Shown: one piece after another, positions 44,746 through 54,447 of the stretch | Layout: the number at the start of each line of letters is the position of its first letter | Position numbering within the stretch: the first letter of the stretch is position 1 | Source of the DNA: Methylobacterium sp. E-065 | GTDB lineage: Bacteria; Pseudomonadota; Alphaproteobacteria; Rhizobiales; Beijerinckiaceae | Assembly: GCF_022829605.1 (NCBI RefSeq) | Contig: NZ_JAKSYD010000106.1 | Coordinates: 62,001 to 126,000 of the forward strand | Length of the DNA stretch: 64,000 nt | Reading direction: 5' to 3' | Translations under genes and position numbers: made by a program | The notes under the pieces: generated by a model | Told to the model about the DNA's origin: nothing | Databases searched by the model: none | What the model saw: the letters and a program-made list of their open reading frames with translations, nothing else

Positions 44746-45987
44746 CTAACGGGCCGCGGCTTTCACGGCGGGCGGGAGCACGATCTGATCCTGGGCCAGG
44801 CTCCTCGGCCAGACCGCGACCTGCTTGCCGTCCTGCCACTGCGCCATCAACCCGGTCACGAAACCCTGCCCGTACTTGATCGAGTGCGTGAAGGGATCGT
44901 CCTTGCCGTAGAACTGCGTGCGCCCGACCGTCCCTTCCCAATCGGTCTTCTCCAGGGCGTCGACCAGCTTGTCGGCCTCCGTGGAACCGGCACGCTTCAC
45001 GGCGTCGGCGGCGTAGTAGACCTGATCGTAGGCCATGTAGCCCGCGTAGGACGGGTCGCTGTTGAACCGCTTCTTGAACGCCTCGCTGAAGGCGAGCGAC
45101 TTTCCGGTGATCGCGGCACCCGGCACCGCGATGCTCTGGAAGATCACCCCTTGCGTCGCACCGTTGGTGTTCGACCAGAAGGTCGAGGAGGTCGCCTGCG
45201 AGTTCATGCCGGTCATGGCGAGCGGCACCTGCTGGTTCTGCCACTGCACGGTCGGCTGCACGCCGACATGCGAGATGCCGGTGACGATCAGATCCGGCTT
45301 TGCCGCCTCGATCTTGTTGTAGATCGGCGTGAAATCGCCGGTGTCCGGCGAGAAGCGGATGTGATCGACCACCTTCACGCCGATCTCGGGTAGGCACTTC
45401 TCGTAGGCGACGTCGAGCGGGCGGGTCCAGGCCGCGTCCTCGCTCATGATCGCGGCGGTCTTAACCTTCATCAGGTCGATCAGCATGTCCTTGGTCGAGT
45501 CGCAGATCGACTGCGCCAGCGCCGCCGAGGTCAGGTAGCCGTGGAAGGTATACTTGTTGCGGGCGTAATCCTTGTGGACGGCGAGGCTGATCTCGTTGGA
45601 GGCCGCGCCCGGCGTGATCATGGGCGTCTTGAGCCGGGCCGCCCAGGGCATCAGCGCCAGCACAACTTCGGAGATGTAGCTGGCGATAACGAGATTGACC
45701 TTGTCCTCGGACACGGCTCGCTGGAAGGCGCGGACCGCATCGGAGGCGGAACTCTTATCGTCGTAGGTGACGACCTGGATCTGGCGGCCATCGACGCCGC
45801 CCTTGGCGTTGATCTCATCGGCGGCGAGTTGCACCGCCTGCGGGATCGAGGCCCCGACCACCGACTGTGCCTCGGCGATCACGCCGATTCTGATCGGGTC
45901 GGCGGCCCGCGCCGGCCCCGCACCCACCAGTCCGGCCACTGCGAGCAGGGCCAGGGCCCGGTTCGAAACACTGCGTTCCATCGGCAT
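44746..45987 (-). CDS. branched-chain amino acid-type ABC transporter substrate-binding protein, orphan
   Basis: The 413-aa periplasmic protein has a signal peptide (about 1-28, ending PARAADP) and a type-1 periplasmic-binding fold of the LivK/Peripla_BP_6 group: IRIGVIAEAQSVVGASIPQA and NAKGGVDGRQIQVVTYDD at the front, YMAYDQVYYAADAVKRAG near the end. No livHMFG genes flank it, so it must use a remote permease. Ligand cannot be inferred. AGGAGG lies 6 nt before ATG 45987. Confidence 0.85.
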   Translation of the reverse strand: MPMERSVSNRALALLAVAGLVGAGPARAADPIRIGVIAEAQSVVGASIPQAVQLAADEINAKGGVDGRQIQVVTYDDKSSASDAVRAFQRAVSEDKVNLVIASYISEVVLALMPWAARLKTPMITPGAASNEISLAVHKDYARNKYTFHGYLTSAALAQSICDSTKDMLIDLMKVKTAAIMSEDAAWTRPLDVAYEKCLPEIGVKVVDHIRFSPDTGDFTPIYNKIEAAKPDLIVTGISHVGVQPTVQWQNQQVPLAMTGMNSQATSSTFWSNTNGATQGVIFQSIAVPGAAITGKSLAFSEAFKKRFNSDPSYAGYMAYDQVYYAADAVKRAGSTEADKLVDALEKTDWEGTVGRTQFYGKDDPFTHSIKYGQGFVTGLMAQWQDGKQVAVWPRSLAQDQIVLPPAVKAAAR

Positions 45988-46106
45988 GGGCTTCCTCCTG
46001 CGGCCCGTGCGGCTTTTGCCGCCGCATCGGGTTCGGGGCAGGAGTGTGCAACACCCATTGGCCTGAATTCAATGTACACATTTGCGAATGCATGACGAAG
46101 AGCGCG

Positions 46107-46730
46107 TCAGCTTTCCGCGCGGCGGAAGATCAGGCTTGTGTTGTTGGCCGGCATGGCCACGCGCTCAGCCAACACGAACCCATGCCGCGCCGCCAAAGCG
46201 GCCACGGCCTCAAGATCGCGGACACCCCATTCCGGATCCCGGGCGCGCAAGGACACGTCGAAGGCAGCGTTGCTTTCCGCGCTGTGCTGCCCGTCCTCGC
46301 GGAACGGTCCGTAGAGGAACAGGAGCCCGGTCCCGGTCAGGACGCGGGCGGCCCCGGCCATCAGCCCCTCCGTTGCGGACCATGGGGCGATATGGATCAT
46401 GTTGATGCAGACGACCGCGTCGACACGGCCGGTCGGCCAGGCGCTCGCATGCGCGTCGAGCGCGAGCGGCGGCCGGATATTGGTGAGCCCGGCCAAGCGG
46501 GTATGAGCCGCGATGCTGCGCCGCGCTTCGGGCTCGGGATCGCTCGGAAGCCAGGTCAGGCCGGGCAGCGCCGCAGCGATGTGGATCGCGTGCTCACCGG
46601 ATCCGCTGGCGATCTCGAGAACGGACCCATCCGCCGGAAGCACCCGCCGCAGGACCGCGAGGATCGCGTCACGATTGCGCGCGACGGCGGGCGCCGTGAG
46701 GGCATCCCGATCGACCTCCCAATCCAGCAT
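46107..46730 (-). CDS. DUF938 class I SAM-dependent methyltransferase
   Basis: The 207-aa protein has the SAM-binding motif I VLEIASGSGEHAIHIAAALP, the acidic WLPSDPEPEA and the DUF938 segment VCINMIHIAPWSATEGLMAGA, followed by LYGPFREDG. Human METTL26 belongs to this family, whose substrate is unknown. ATG 46730 was chosen because GGAG lies 8 nt upstream. The in-frame ATG at 46739 directly abuts that site. Confidence 0.85.
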   Translation of the reverse strand: MLDWEVDRDALTAPAVARNRDAILAVLRRVLPADGSVLEIASGSGEHAIHIAAALPGLTWLPSDPEPEARRSIAAHTRLAGLTNIRPPLALDAHASAWPTGRVDAVVCINMIHIAPWSATEGLMAGAARVLTGTGLLFLYGPFREDGQHSAESNAAFDVSLRARDPEWGVRDLEAVAALAARHGFVLAERVAMPANNTSLIFRRAES

Positions 46731-46912
46731 GATCACCATCTCCAGAATCGCCGATAACGCACGGACTTCAACCGCAGGCCGCCCGCGAAAGGCTGAACCG
46801 CGATGGTCTCGAAACTCACGTCACCCCGATGCGCCGCGACCGGGACCCAACCCGGCCGGATGCGATCGTGATCGAAATGATCGCGCGGACCGGCCCGCGG
46901 GGGCTTCACCGG

Positions 46913-47548
46913 TTACCGGGTGCCGTACATCCGATCGCCGGCGTCGCCGAGACCCGGAACGATGTAGCCGTGATCGTTCAGGTGGCTGTCGATCGCTGCG
47001 GTCCAGACCGGCACGTCGGGATGAGCCTCCTGGAACTTGGCCAGCCCCTCCGGAGCGGCCAGGAGACAGACGAAACGCAGATCGGACGCGCCACGGGCCT
47101 TCAGCAGATCCAGCGCTGCGATCGCCGAATTGGCGGTTGCCAGCATCGGATCGAGGACGAGCACCGTCCGGTCGGCGAGGTCCGACGGCGCTTTGAAGTA
47201 ATACTCGACCGCCTGGAGGGTATCCGGGTCCCGGTAGAGACCGACATGCGCGACCCTGGCCGAGGGAACCAGCGATAGCATCCCATCCAGAAACCCGACC
47301 CCCGCGCGCAGGATCGGCGCCAGGACCAGCTTCTTGCCCTGGATCTGGCGGCCCTCCATCGGCTGCAACGGTGTCTCGATCGTCACGGCTTCCAGCGGCA
47401 GGTCGCGCGTGACTTCGTAGGCGAGGAGCATGCCGATCTCATTCAGGATCTGGCGAAAGCCCTTGGTCGAGCGGTTCTTGTCGCGCAGGTACGTAAGCTT
47501 GTGCTGCACGAGTGGGTGATCCACCACGGTGACCCGGCCCATCGGCAT
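46913..47548 (-). CDS. upp: uracil phosphoribosyltransferase
   Basis: Upp converts uracil and PRPP to UMP in pyrimidine salvage. The 211-aa protein shows [12 protein letters not shown], the loop [20 protein letters not shown], the PRPP motif [19 protein letters not shown] and the uracil-binding C-terminus [21 protein letters not shown] stands just before ATG 47548. A second ATG two codons on is possible. Confidence 0.94.
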   Translation of the reverse strand: MPMGRVTVVDHPLVQHKLTYLRDKNRSTKGFRQILNEIGMLLAYEVTRDLPLEAVTIETPLQPMEGRQIQGKKLVLAPILRAGVGFLDGMLSLVPSARVAHVGLYRDPDTLQAVEYYFKAPSDLADRTVLVLDPMLATANSAIAALDLLKARGASDLRFVCLLAAPEGLAKFQEAHPDVPVWTAAIDSHLNDHGYIVPGLGDAGDRMYGTR

Positions 47549-48140
47549 AGCCCTCCCCTCAGCCTCGTCCACCGAGACATGCAGGACCCCGGGCGGGGGT
47601 GCAACTTGGAAGACTGGGCGACTCGGCGCGCCGCTTCGACCTGGGGCGTCTGTCCGTCCAAGGGCGACTTTTCTCTCGGACCTGAAGGCTCCGATCGCGC
47701 AAGGCGCAACTACGGGACAGCGTCGAGCCCTATCATGGGCAGATTAAAAACATTCGCCTCTCACTTGGAGAGATCCTGATGGTTGTGCAAATATTAATAC
47801 CCTGGCTTAGCCTTTTGCGGGGCAGAAAAATAGCATGTCAGGGCAAAATTGGATCTTTTATCCCGCAGGCATGGGAGGTTCAAATTTTTAATCGTTTGAA
47901 GAAAATTCTAGTCGCTCACTCGAACGTCTATATCAATTTAATTCTAACTTATGAGACAGGCAGTATCGGATAATACTGATCTTATTACTATATAGTAATG
48001 CAATATTGCATAATTATCAGAATTTCATTCTTCGCCGCAACGATGTCCTCGGCTTGCTGTTCGCGCAGGCAGGCCTAAGTCGGGCTTCGCATTTTTTTCT
48101 TCCGACCAGCACCCCTGAAGCAGGCAGAACCGAACGCGCC
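47549..48140. other. AT-rich intergenic region before a chemoreceptor gene
   Basis: This stretch of 592 bp has no supported protein gene. Positions 47740-48060 are very AT-rich for this genome. A 64-codon frame (47779-47973) reads MVVQILIPWLSLLRGRK onward, but has no ribosome site of note and no recognisable domain. The right part contains stacked palindromes, listed separately. The region must contain the upp and chemoreceptor promoters and could be a small piece of acquired DNA. Confidence 0.6.
47961..48011. repeat. three consecutive AT palindromes
   Basis: CAGTAT (47961-47966) and ATACTG (47973-47978) form an inverted repeat. ATTACTATATAGTAAT (47984-47999) is a perfect 16-bp palindrome. 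It overlaps the perfect 14-bp palindrome ATGCAATATTGCAT (47998-48011). They end 129 nt before the chemoreceptor start codon and could be operators or DNA-bending sites. Confidence 0.6.
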
Positions 48141-49832
48141 ATGCAGCTCAATCTCTCCATCAAAGCGACTCTGACGATCCTGTTCGGTGTGCTCGCGCTG
48201 ATCTCGACAGGACAGGGCGGGCTGTCGCTCCGTAATGCGGCCGCGGTACGCCGATCCACGACGGCACTGGCGATCAACTGGCTTCCCTCCGTCGAGAAGA
48301 TCAGTACGATCGAGATCGCGGTTTCCGAAGTGCGGATCAAGCAATACCGCCTGATCCTGCTGTCGAACACGCCGGATAAGCGCACTGAGAATGAGGCTAA
48401 CCTCGCAGCCACGCATGCGCGCCTGCGCGAGGCGCGCAACGTCTATGAGTCCCTGATCACCACCCCCGACGAGCGCACGTTCTACGACGCCTTCGCGGCG
48501 GCCTGGAGCAAGTTCGAGGGGGTGGATGGTGATGCGCGCCGCCTCGTAGCGGCCGGACAAACCCAAGACGCCATGGCGCTGCTGGTCAAAGCCGATGTCG
48601 TCGCCCTCTACGACGACGCCCGAAAGACCCTTACGCGTCTCGTCGCACATGACGAGGAGATGGCCGGGCGGGACGCGAATGACGCGATGGCGGGCGCGAA
48701 CTCGGCATCCATCACGGCGATGACCGGGATCGGGCTTGCGCTCGCCTCGGCCCTGGGCGCAGCCATTTTCGGCCACCTATACATCTCGCGGCCGATCCAG
48801 CGCATGACCGCGGCGATGTCGAAGCTCGCGGACGGCGAAACCAGTACGGCGGTGCCGCATATCGGCCGCCACGACGAAATCGGCGCGATGGCGTCAGCCG
48901 TGCAGGTGTTCAAGGACAACCTGATCCGCAGCCACGCCCTGGAGGCCGAAGCGGTGCAGGCGCGCGCGGCGGTGGAAGAGCAGCGAAAGGCCGGCATGCG
49001 CGAAATGGCCGACAGCTTCGAACGGGCGGTCGGCGGCATCGTCGGGCAAGTCACGGCCTCCGCCACGGAACTGCAAGCGACCGCCGGCTCGATGTCGGCC
49101 ATGGCCGGCCAGACCTCGGCCCAGTCGACCGCGGTTGCTGCCGCCGCCGAGGAAGCCGGCGCCAACGTCAACACCGTGGCGGCCGCGGCCGAGGAACTAG
49201 GCTCCTCCGTGCAGGAGATCGGCCGACAGGTTCAGGGCTCTTCACGGCTCGCCCAGGCGGCCGTCGACGAGGCGGATCAGACCGGCGCACTGGTGCAGGA
49301 GCTGAGCACCGCCGTGGCCCGGATCGGCGACGTGGTCGGGCTGATCACATCGATCGCCGGCCAGACCAACCTGCTCGCGCTGAACGCCACGATCGAGGCG
49401 GCGCGGGCTGGCGCCGCCGGCCGTGGCTTCGCGGTGGTGGCCTCCGAGGTCAAGGCGCTGGCCGAGCAGACCGCCAAGGCCACCGAGGAGATCGGCCAGC
49501 AGATCGGCCGGGTCCAGGGCGTGACCGGTCAGGCGGTGGGCGCGATCGGCACGATCACGGCGCGCATCCGCGAGCTCAACGCTGTGGCCACCACGATCGC
49601 GGCGGCGGTCGAGCAGCAGGGCACGGCCACGCAGGAGATCGTGCGGAATGTCGGGCAGGCGGCGCAGGGCACCGGCGAGGTGACCAGCAACATCGTGGGT
49701 GTCGCCGAGGCCGCCGAGGAGACGGGTCGGGCGGCGACTCAGGTGTTGGGCGCGGCCTCGGAACTGTCGCGTCAGTCCGAGCACCTGACCGCCGAGGTCA
49801 GCCGCTTCCTCACCAGCGTGCGGGCCGCCTGA
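48141..49832 (+). CDS. methyl-accepting chemotaxis protein with four-helix-bundle sensor
   Basis: The 563-aa chemoreceptor has membrane helices at about 7-28 and 192-213, with a periplasmic four-helix-bundle-type domain between them (helical, with [18 protein letters not shown]). A HAMP domain with [19 protein letters not shown] and a signalling domain follow. The hairpin tip is [21 protein letters not shown]. Its C-terminal 30 residues ([22 protein letters not shown]) are nearly those of the other chemoreceptor in the window, so both probably join the same arrays. ATG 48141 begins the first membrane helix. Ligand unknown. Confidence 0.9.
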   Translation: MQLNLSIKATLTILFGVLALISTGQGGLSLRNAAAVRRSTTALAINWLPSVEKISTIEIAVSEVRIKQYRLILLSNTPDKRTENEANLAATHARLREARNVYESLITTPDERTFYDAFAAAWSKFEGVDGDARRLVAAGQTQDAMALLVKADVVALYDDARKTLTRLVAHDEEMAGRDANDAMAGANSASITAMTGIGLALASALGAAIFGHLYISRPIQRMTAAMSKLADGETSTAVPHIGRHDEIGAMASAVQVFKDNLIRSHALEAEAVQARAAVEEQRKAGMREMADSFERAVGGIVGQVTASATELQATAGSMSAMAGQTSAQSTAVAAAAEEAGANVNTVAAAAEELGSSVQEIGRQVQGSSRLAQAAVDEADQTGALVQELSTAVARIGDVVGLITSIAGQTNLLALNATIEAARAGAAGRGFAVVASEVKALAEQTAKATEEIGQQIGRVQGVTGQAVGAIGTITARIRELNAVATTIAAAVEQQGTATQEIVRNVGQAAQGTGEVTSNIVGVAEAAEETGRAATQVLGAASELSRQSEHLTAEVSRFLTSVRAA

Positions 49833-49876
49833 CGTCGGCGGCTACCGGGTGTCGGTAGCGGTCACGGTCCGATCCT

Positions 49877-49910
49877 GCTCCGCGGGCGCATGCTCTAGCA
49901 CCCGCGGAGC
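49877..49910. terminator. bidirectional terminator hairpin
   Basis: GCTCCGCGGG at 49877-49886 pairs perfectly with CCCGCGGAGC at 49901-49910 (10 bp, 14-nt loop), centred between the converging chemoreceptor and DUF2852 genes. No T tract. Confidence 0.6.
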
Positions 49911-49922
49911 GGGATTGCGGGT

Positions 49923-50387
49923 TCAGGCCGTCTGGCCTTCGCCGCCGGTGGTCCCGCGCTTCGCCATGAAGGCGTCGAACTGCTCGCGGTCCTTCGCCCG
50001 CTTCAGTTCATCGACGAACGCCGTAAAGGCGCGGCTCTCCTCTTCGAGGGCGCGCCGCTGCGCTTCCAGCCGGTCGAGTTCCTCCCGGCGATAGGCGTCG
50101 AAGGCGGCATTGCCGGTGCTGCTGCGACGGTTGGCGGCCTCGAAGGCCCGGGCGAACCGGGAGACCGGGCGCGCGCCCTCATAATCGGACATGGTCCGTC
50201 GCGCCGTATCGCGCATCTCGGCGAAGGCTGGATAGCCGGTGAACTTCCAGGCCAGCAACGCGAGGCCGACTGGCCACCAATAGATGAAGCCGACGACGAT
50301 CGCGCCGATCTCCAGGGAACGACGCGGGAACGGGCCAGAGCGGCTTAGCTTGCCGGTCGCCCAGGGTGAGGAGGTTTGAGAGGTCAC
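49923..50387 (-). CDS. DUF2852 membrane protein
   Basis: The 154-aa protein has one or two closely spaced membrane helices (about 25-50: LEIGAIVVGFIYWWPVGLALLAW). A helical cytoplasmic part with FDAYRREELDRLEAQRRALEEE and DELKRAKDREQFDAFM follows, the hallmark of DUF2852. It is common in Hyphomicrobiales, function unknown. It starts with GTG 50387 and CGGAG 8 nt upstream. Confidence 0.8.
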   Translation of the reverse strand: MTSQTSSPWATGKLSRSGPFPRRSLEIGAIVVGFIYWWPVGLALLAWKFTGYPAFAEMRDTARRTMSDYEGARPVSRFARAFEAANRRSSTGNAAFDAYRREELDRLEAQRRALEEESRAFTAFVDELKRAKDREQFDAFMAKRGTTGGEGQTA

Positions 50388-50444
50388 GGCAAAGCTCCGC
50401 TGTTCATGTGAACGGAGTTAACATGCGGGCGCCGGGCGCAGCTT

Positions 50445-51140
50445 TCAAGGCCGCCCGGAAGCGGGTCCGTGGGCTGCCCCATGGACGAGGGCGAGAACGC
50501 CGGCCCGGAGCAACTCGTACTTGTCGGGAAAGCCGGGGCCGCGCGGCAGATGCCCGGCAGCCGAGAGGGTCGCGAGACCGTGGGCGAGTGCCCAAACCTC
50601 CAGTGCGATGAAGCGGGGTGCGACGCCACCGAACCCATCGGCGAACGTCGCCTGAAGCGCTTCAACCAGGAGATCGAATGGGCTCGGCCGGGCAACGGGG
50701 GTGCCTGCGCCGGACCCGTCATCCTGCTCGGCGGTCGGCAGGCCGCGGGTCTCGAAGATCGCGGCGTAATAAGCCGGCTCCTCCTCGGCGAAGGCGAGGT
50801 AGGTCTCCCCCATGCGGGTGAATCGCTCCAGCGGCGTACCGCGCGATGTGAGCGCCCGGGCGAGCCGGGCGGCCAGTTCGGCGAAGCCGCGCCCGGCCAG
50901 TTCCTCCAGCAGGGCTTCGCGACCACGGAAGTGCCTGTACAGGGCGGCCGGCGTGACACCGACGAGGCGTGCGGCGTCCACCAGCGTGAAGCCACCGATT
51001 CCGCGCTCGGCGATGAAGCGGCGCGCTGCCTCGATAAGCGCCTCTTTCAGGTTGCCGTGGTGGTAATTCCGCCGGTCGTTCGGTCCGTCCCGCCAGGGTC
51101 GCAAGATCCCAAATCCTTCGCGCGCTCGTGTGCACCTCAC
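50445..51140 (-). CDS. TetR/AcrR family transcriptional regulator
   Basis: The 231-aa protein has the TetR helix-turn-helix at about 35-75 (GGFTLVDAARLVGVTPAALYRHFRGREALLEEL) preceded by NYHHGNLKEALIEAA. A ligand-binding helical domain with the TetR_C_33-type LERFTRMGETYLAFAEEEPAYYAAIF follows. The start is uncertain: GTG 51140, or TTG 51104 with AAGGA upstream. It ends 57 bp before the DUF2852 gene on the same strand. No drug-efflux gene is adjacent. Confidence 0.85.
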   Translation of the reverse strand: MRCTRAREGFGILRPWRDGPNDRRNYHHGNLKEALIEAARRFIAERGIGGFTLVDAARLVGVTPAALYRHFRGREALLEELAGRGFAELAARLARALTSRGTPLERFTRMGETYLAFAEEEPAYYAAIFETRGLPTAEQDDGSGAGTPVARPSPFDLLVEALQATFADGFGGVAPRFIALEVWALAHGLATLSAAGHLPRGPGFPDKYELLRAGVLALVHGAAHGPASGRP

Positions 51141-51366
51141 AGACCTTCCGCGATGCTGTCGAGTCGGAAGACCGCTGGGACGGATGGATTTCGCGGGGCG
51201 CCGTCCAGCATTACCATTGAACGCGCGCTTTGTTGCGATTCAGGATTTCGCGGTCGCGCTTGACCAGCGCGGATCCGCGCTCCACCCTCACTTAGAATGG
51301 ATCGGCCGACGTCGCGTGCTCAGGCGTCCGCCGCCGGGCTCGCGCGACTGAGGACACGCCTCCCAC

Positions 51367-51660
51367 ATGGCTTTTGTCAGCCTCAAGGCTTGGCGTGCGC
51401 GCTCAGCGGAACGCGCCGAGATCGCGGCCAGGCTCAAGCGCGAACTGATCGCCGCCCTCGACCTCGGTGAGGCCGACGCCCTGGCGGTGAACGAGATCAG
51501 CTGCCCCGATCCCGGCTGCCCCGACATGGAGACGGTCGTTCTGGTGATGCGCGCGGGGGCGCCAACCCGGGCTCTGCGGATCCGATGCCCGATGGAGGCC
51601 GTCGGCCCTGCCGACATCGACGCTCTGGTCGCGGATGACCGCAACGGCTCATCCCGATGA
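51367..51660 (+). CDS. conserved small protein with CPDPGCP motif
   Basis: The 97-aa protein has a basic helical N-terminus and a core reading VNEISCPDPGCPDMETVVLVM, followed by TRALRIRCPMEAVGPADIDALV. Similar short proteins with C-x-D-P-x-C-P and TVVLVM occur across Hyphomicrobiales. I know no function for them. The two close cysteines could bind metal or form a redox pair. The short frame downstream encodes the thioredoxin-like protein on the same strand. Confidence 0.75.
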   Translation: MAFVSLKAWRARSAERAEIAARLKRELIAALDLGEADALAVNEISCPDPGCPDMETVVLVMRAGAPTRALRIRCPMEAVGPADIDALVADDRNGSSR

Positions 51661-51787
51661 TGTGACCGGCCATGCGCACTTTCGGGTCGTCAGCACGGTG
51701 GGGTGGAGCAACCTTTCGAGGCGGGTCGCGTACAGTACGCCGATGCCCCGAAACAACGGGGATCGGACCGTCCGGGAGGGGCGAACC

Positions 51788-52195
51788 ATGAAGACCCGCC
51801 GCCACGCCATGGCCCTGTCGTGCCTTGCCGCGCTGGGATTGATCCTGGCCGTCGCTTCCGATCCGGCGGCCGCCGGTGAGAGCATGCCGTTCTCCGACAC
51901 CGCCTTCGAGGCGGCGCAGAAGAGCGGGAAGCCGATCCTCATCGAGGTCAGCGCGCCCTGGTGCCCGATCTGCAAAACCCAGAGACCGATTCTCGCCAAG
52001 CTGGCGCAGGAGCCGCGCTTCAAGGACCTCCAGATCTTCGATATCGATTTCGACAGTCAGAAGCCGCTCCTGAAGCGGTTGGATGTGCGCATGCAGAGCA
52101 CGCTGATCGCCTACAAGGGGGCGACCGAGGTTGGCCGGTCCGTCGGCGAGACGCAGCCGGAATGGATCGAAGGGCTGATCGAGAAGACGCTCTGA
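51788..52195 (+). CDS. exported thioredoxin-fold protein
   Basis: The 135-aa protein has a signal peptide (about 1-30, ending AAAGES) and a thioredoxin fold with active site WCPIC (Cys59, Cys62). IEVSAPWCPICKTQ is typical of periplasmic thioredoxin-like reductases. The cis-Pro is not obvious, since the usual position reads RMQSTLIAYKG, so substrate handling may differ. GGGAGGGGCG lies before ATG 51788. An open frame from 51635 would overlap the previous gene and hide the signal peptide. Confidence 0.82.
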   Translation: MKTRRHAMALSCLAALGLILAVASDPAAAGESMPFSDTAFEAAQKSGKPILIEVSAPWCPICKTQRPILAKLAQEPRFKDLQIFDIDFDSQKPLLKRLDVRMQSTLIAYKGATEVGRSVGETQPEWIEGLIEKTL

Positions 52196-52315
52196 TCGGG
52201 CAGCCCCCGGACGGCGTCTGCGCGACACCGATACGCTTTTGCATTCGTTCAGGCAGCCTCCGGTAGAGCGCCACGGAGCCCGACCGCTTCGTCGGGGCCC
52301 GACGGTGACGATTCG

Positions 52316-53485
52316 GTGTCGTGCGTTCCTCCCCCAGCCGCCCCGATCCCGGATGCGATCATCGCGATACCGGTGCGCAACGAGGAGGAGCGCATCGCGG
52401 CCTGCCTGCAGGCCATCGACGCGCAGGTCGGCCTTGAGCCTGGACGTCTCGGGCTCATCCTGTTCCTGAACAACTGCACGGACCGGACCCAGCAGATCGT
52501 CGCCGCCACGGTACCGACCCTGTCGATCCCGGTCCGCGTCCTGACCGAGTCGTTCGCGGGCGCGCATGCCGGTTGGGCCCGGCGCCGCGCCATGGATGCC
52601 GCCGCGGACTGGCTCGGAGACACCGGCGGCGGCGGGATCATCCTGTCGACCGATGCGGACAGCCGCGTGCCGCCGCAATGGGTCGCGCGCAATTGGGCGG
52701 CGATCCGGGCGGGAGCGGATGCGGTTGCCGGCCGCGTCGAGCTCGATGAGGCCGAAGCGGCGCTGCTGCCGCCGTTCCTGCCGGCCCGCGGCCGGCTCGA
52801 GGATCGCTACGATGCGCTGATCACCGAAGCGGAGGCGCGGATCGATCCCGATCCGCACGATCCCTGGCCGTGCCATCGGACAGCGATCGGCGCGACGCTG
52901 GCGGTGACGCGTGCCGCCTACCATACGGTCGGGGGCATGCCGGAGATCCCCTTGGGTGAGGACGGCGCCTTCATCGCCCGCCTGATCGAGCACGGCCTGC
53001 GGGTGCGGCACGCCACCGATGTCTGCGTGACCATTTCGGCCCGGCTCGCCGGGCGGGCCCCCGGTGGGGTCGCCGATACGATTCGCGCGCGGTGTGAGGA
53101 GCCGGACGCCCTCTGCGATGCTCGGATGGAATCGTTTGTCCACGCCGTGCGCCGCTACGTCTGGCGGCGGCGTTTCCGGCAGCAGCACGGAAGCGGGCGG
53201 CTTGCACGGGATGATGCCTGGGCGCGGCGGCTTGGGATCGGCACCGCCGAGGCCGGCCGGATCGCGGCCTTGCCCCTCGGCCAGGCCGTGGCGGAGGCCG
53301 AGCGTGCGAGCCCCCGACTCGCCTATCGCCCCATAGGCCCGCGCCAGTTGCCGCGGGAGATCCGCATCGCCCGCACGGGCGTCGCGATGATCCGCCTGTC
53401 CTCGGCTCTCGCGAAAACGCTGCGCCGGTACAAAGCGGCCTTGCCTGAGCGTCACATCATCGATGCGGAACGGGGACGCTCCTGA
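52316..53485 (+). CDS. family 2 glycosyltransferase
   Basis: The 389-aa cytoplasmic protein has a GT-A fold with IIAIPVRNEEERIAACLQAID at the N-terminus, the nucleotide-sugar region LILFLNNCTDRT and the metal-binding STDADSRVPPQW. The acceptor-side motif is EIPLGEDGAFIARLIEHGL. No membrane helix is seen. Such single-domain GT2 proteins act on glycolipids or polysaccharides. The acceptor is unknown. It starts at GTG 52316. Its 3' end overlaps the converging AraC gene by 34 nt. Confidence 0.85.
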   Translation: MSCVPPPAAPIPDAIIAIPVRNEEERIAACLQAIDAQVGLEPGRLGLILFLNNCTDRTQQIVAATVPTLSIPVRVLTESFAGAHAGWARRRAMDAAADWLGDTGGGGIILSTDADSRVPPQWVARNWAAIRAGADAVAGRVELDEAEAALLPPFLPARGRLEDRYDALITEAEARIDPDPHDPWPCHRTAIGATLAVTRAAYHTVGGMPEIPLGEDGAFIARLIEHGLRVRHATDVCVTISARLAGRAPGGVADTIRARCEEPDALCDARMESFVHAVRRYVWRRRFRQQHGSGRLARDDAWARRLGIGTAEAGRIAALPLGQAVAEAERASPRLAYRPIGPRQLPREIRIARTGVAMIRLSSALAKTLRRYKAALPERHIIDAERGRS

Positions 53486-54447
53486 TCGACTCGGGTATCA
53501 CCCAGGGCGAGCAAATCCCGGGGTGAGAGTCCGAAGCGCTGCCGGAACGCACGGCTGAACGCGGCCGGATCGGTCAGACCGCAACTCGCCATGATCGACC
53601 CGATCCGGAACCCCATCCTGGGCGCCCGAAGGATCCGTTCATGCGCGCGGTCGAGCCGCGCGTTGCGGATCGTGGCCGCGATCCCCTCGCCGCCCGCGAA
53701 GGCCGCGTAGAGACGGCTGCGGGACACGCGAAGGTCGGCTACGAGATTCGCCGGCCCGAACGCGGGGTCGTGCAGACATCGCTCGATCCGCGCCAAGGCC
53801 AACGACCGCAGGGCATACGCCGAGATGTCCTGTTCCGCGTCCGGGTTGTGCCCATGGACGATGCCGCGGAGCAGGTGGAGCGCACCCTCGATGGCGATGG
53901 CGGTCTCCGCCTCCGACATGGTGTGGACCGAAGCCGCGAAGCTGCGAAGATAGGCGGAGAACAGCTCGTTCAGCGGACCAGCCGGGATCTTGCTTCCGGC
54001 AAGCTCACTGAGATTGCCGATCTGAGATTGAAACGTCTCCCGGGGAATCAGGAGGCGAACCTCGTCGAAATCCGTCAATCCGCCTCCTGAACCGGGTTTA
54101 CTCCAGGTTTGAAACGCGATGTCGCCGACGCCCAGTCGCGTTCCGTTGCGGCCGTTCTCAAGATAGCCGCGCCCCTTGCGCACCAACATGACGCCGACCT
54201 CGTCGCGGCCATCCCGGCGGATGTGGGTCGGCGTTCGTTCGAGGCTGTAGGGCCGACTGATCGTGTGAATGATGCCCCCGTGCCGCGACTGCGCGATCAT
54301 GCGACTGGCCGAGAACGGTCTGTCCAGATCCAGCTGCTGCAGATCGACGGTCGACATGACCGTACTGCGCCAATAGTCGAAGGCTCGTTTCTCTTCGACC
54401 GACGCCGTCGTTCCAAAGAAAACTGGGACCGTTCTTGTCGCACTCAC
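53452..54447 (-). CDS. AraC family transcriptional regulator
   Basis: The 331-aa protein has an AraC-binding-like N-terminal domain (about 40-190) and the C-terminal double helix-turn-helix. The HTH is seen as LRVSRSRLYAAFAGGEGIAATIRNARLDRAHERIL and MASCGLTDPAAFSRAFRQRFGLSPRDL. It resembles regulators of aromatic or alkyl compound genes (AraC_binding_2 group), but no target is nearby. Overlaps the glycosyltransferase gene tail to tail. Confidence 0.88.
   Translation of the reverse strand: MSATRTVPVFFGTTASVEEKRAFDYWRSTVMSTVDLQQLDLDRPFSASRMIAQSRHGGIIHTISRPYSLERTPTHIRRDGRDEVGVMLVRKGRGYLENGRNGTRLGVGDIAFQTWSKPGSGGGLTDFDEVRLLIPRETFQSQIGNLSELAGSKIPAGPLNELFSAYLRSFAASVHTMSEAETAIAIEGALHLLRGIVHGHNPDAEQDISAYALRSLALARIERCLHDPAFGPANLVADLRVSRSRLYAAFAGGEGIAATIRNARLDRAHERILRAPRMGFRIGSIMASCGLTDPAAFSRAFRQRFGLSPRDLLALGDTRVDQERPRSASMM

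Noticed and set aside
47779..47973. 64-codon frame in the AT-rich region before the second chemoreceptor
   Set aside because: No recognisable domain or good ribosome site; AT-rich sequence with a chance ATG is a sufficient explanation.
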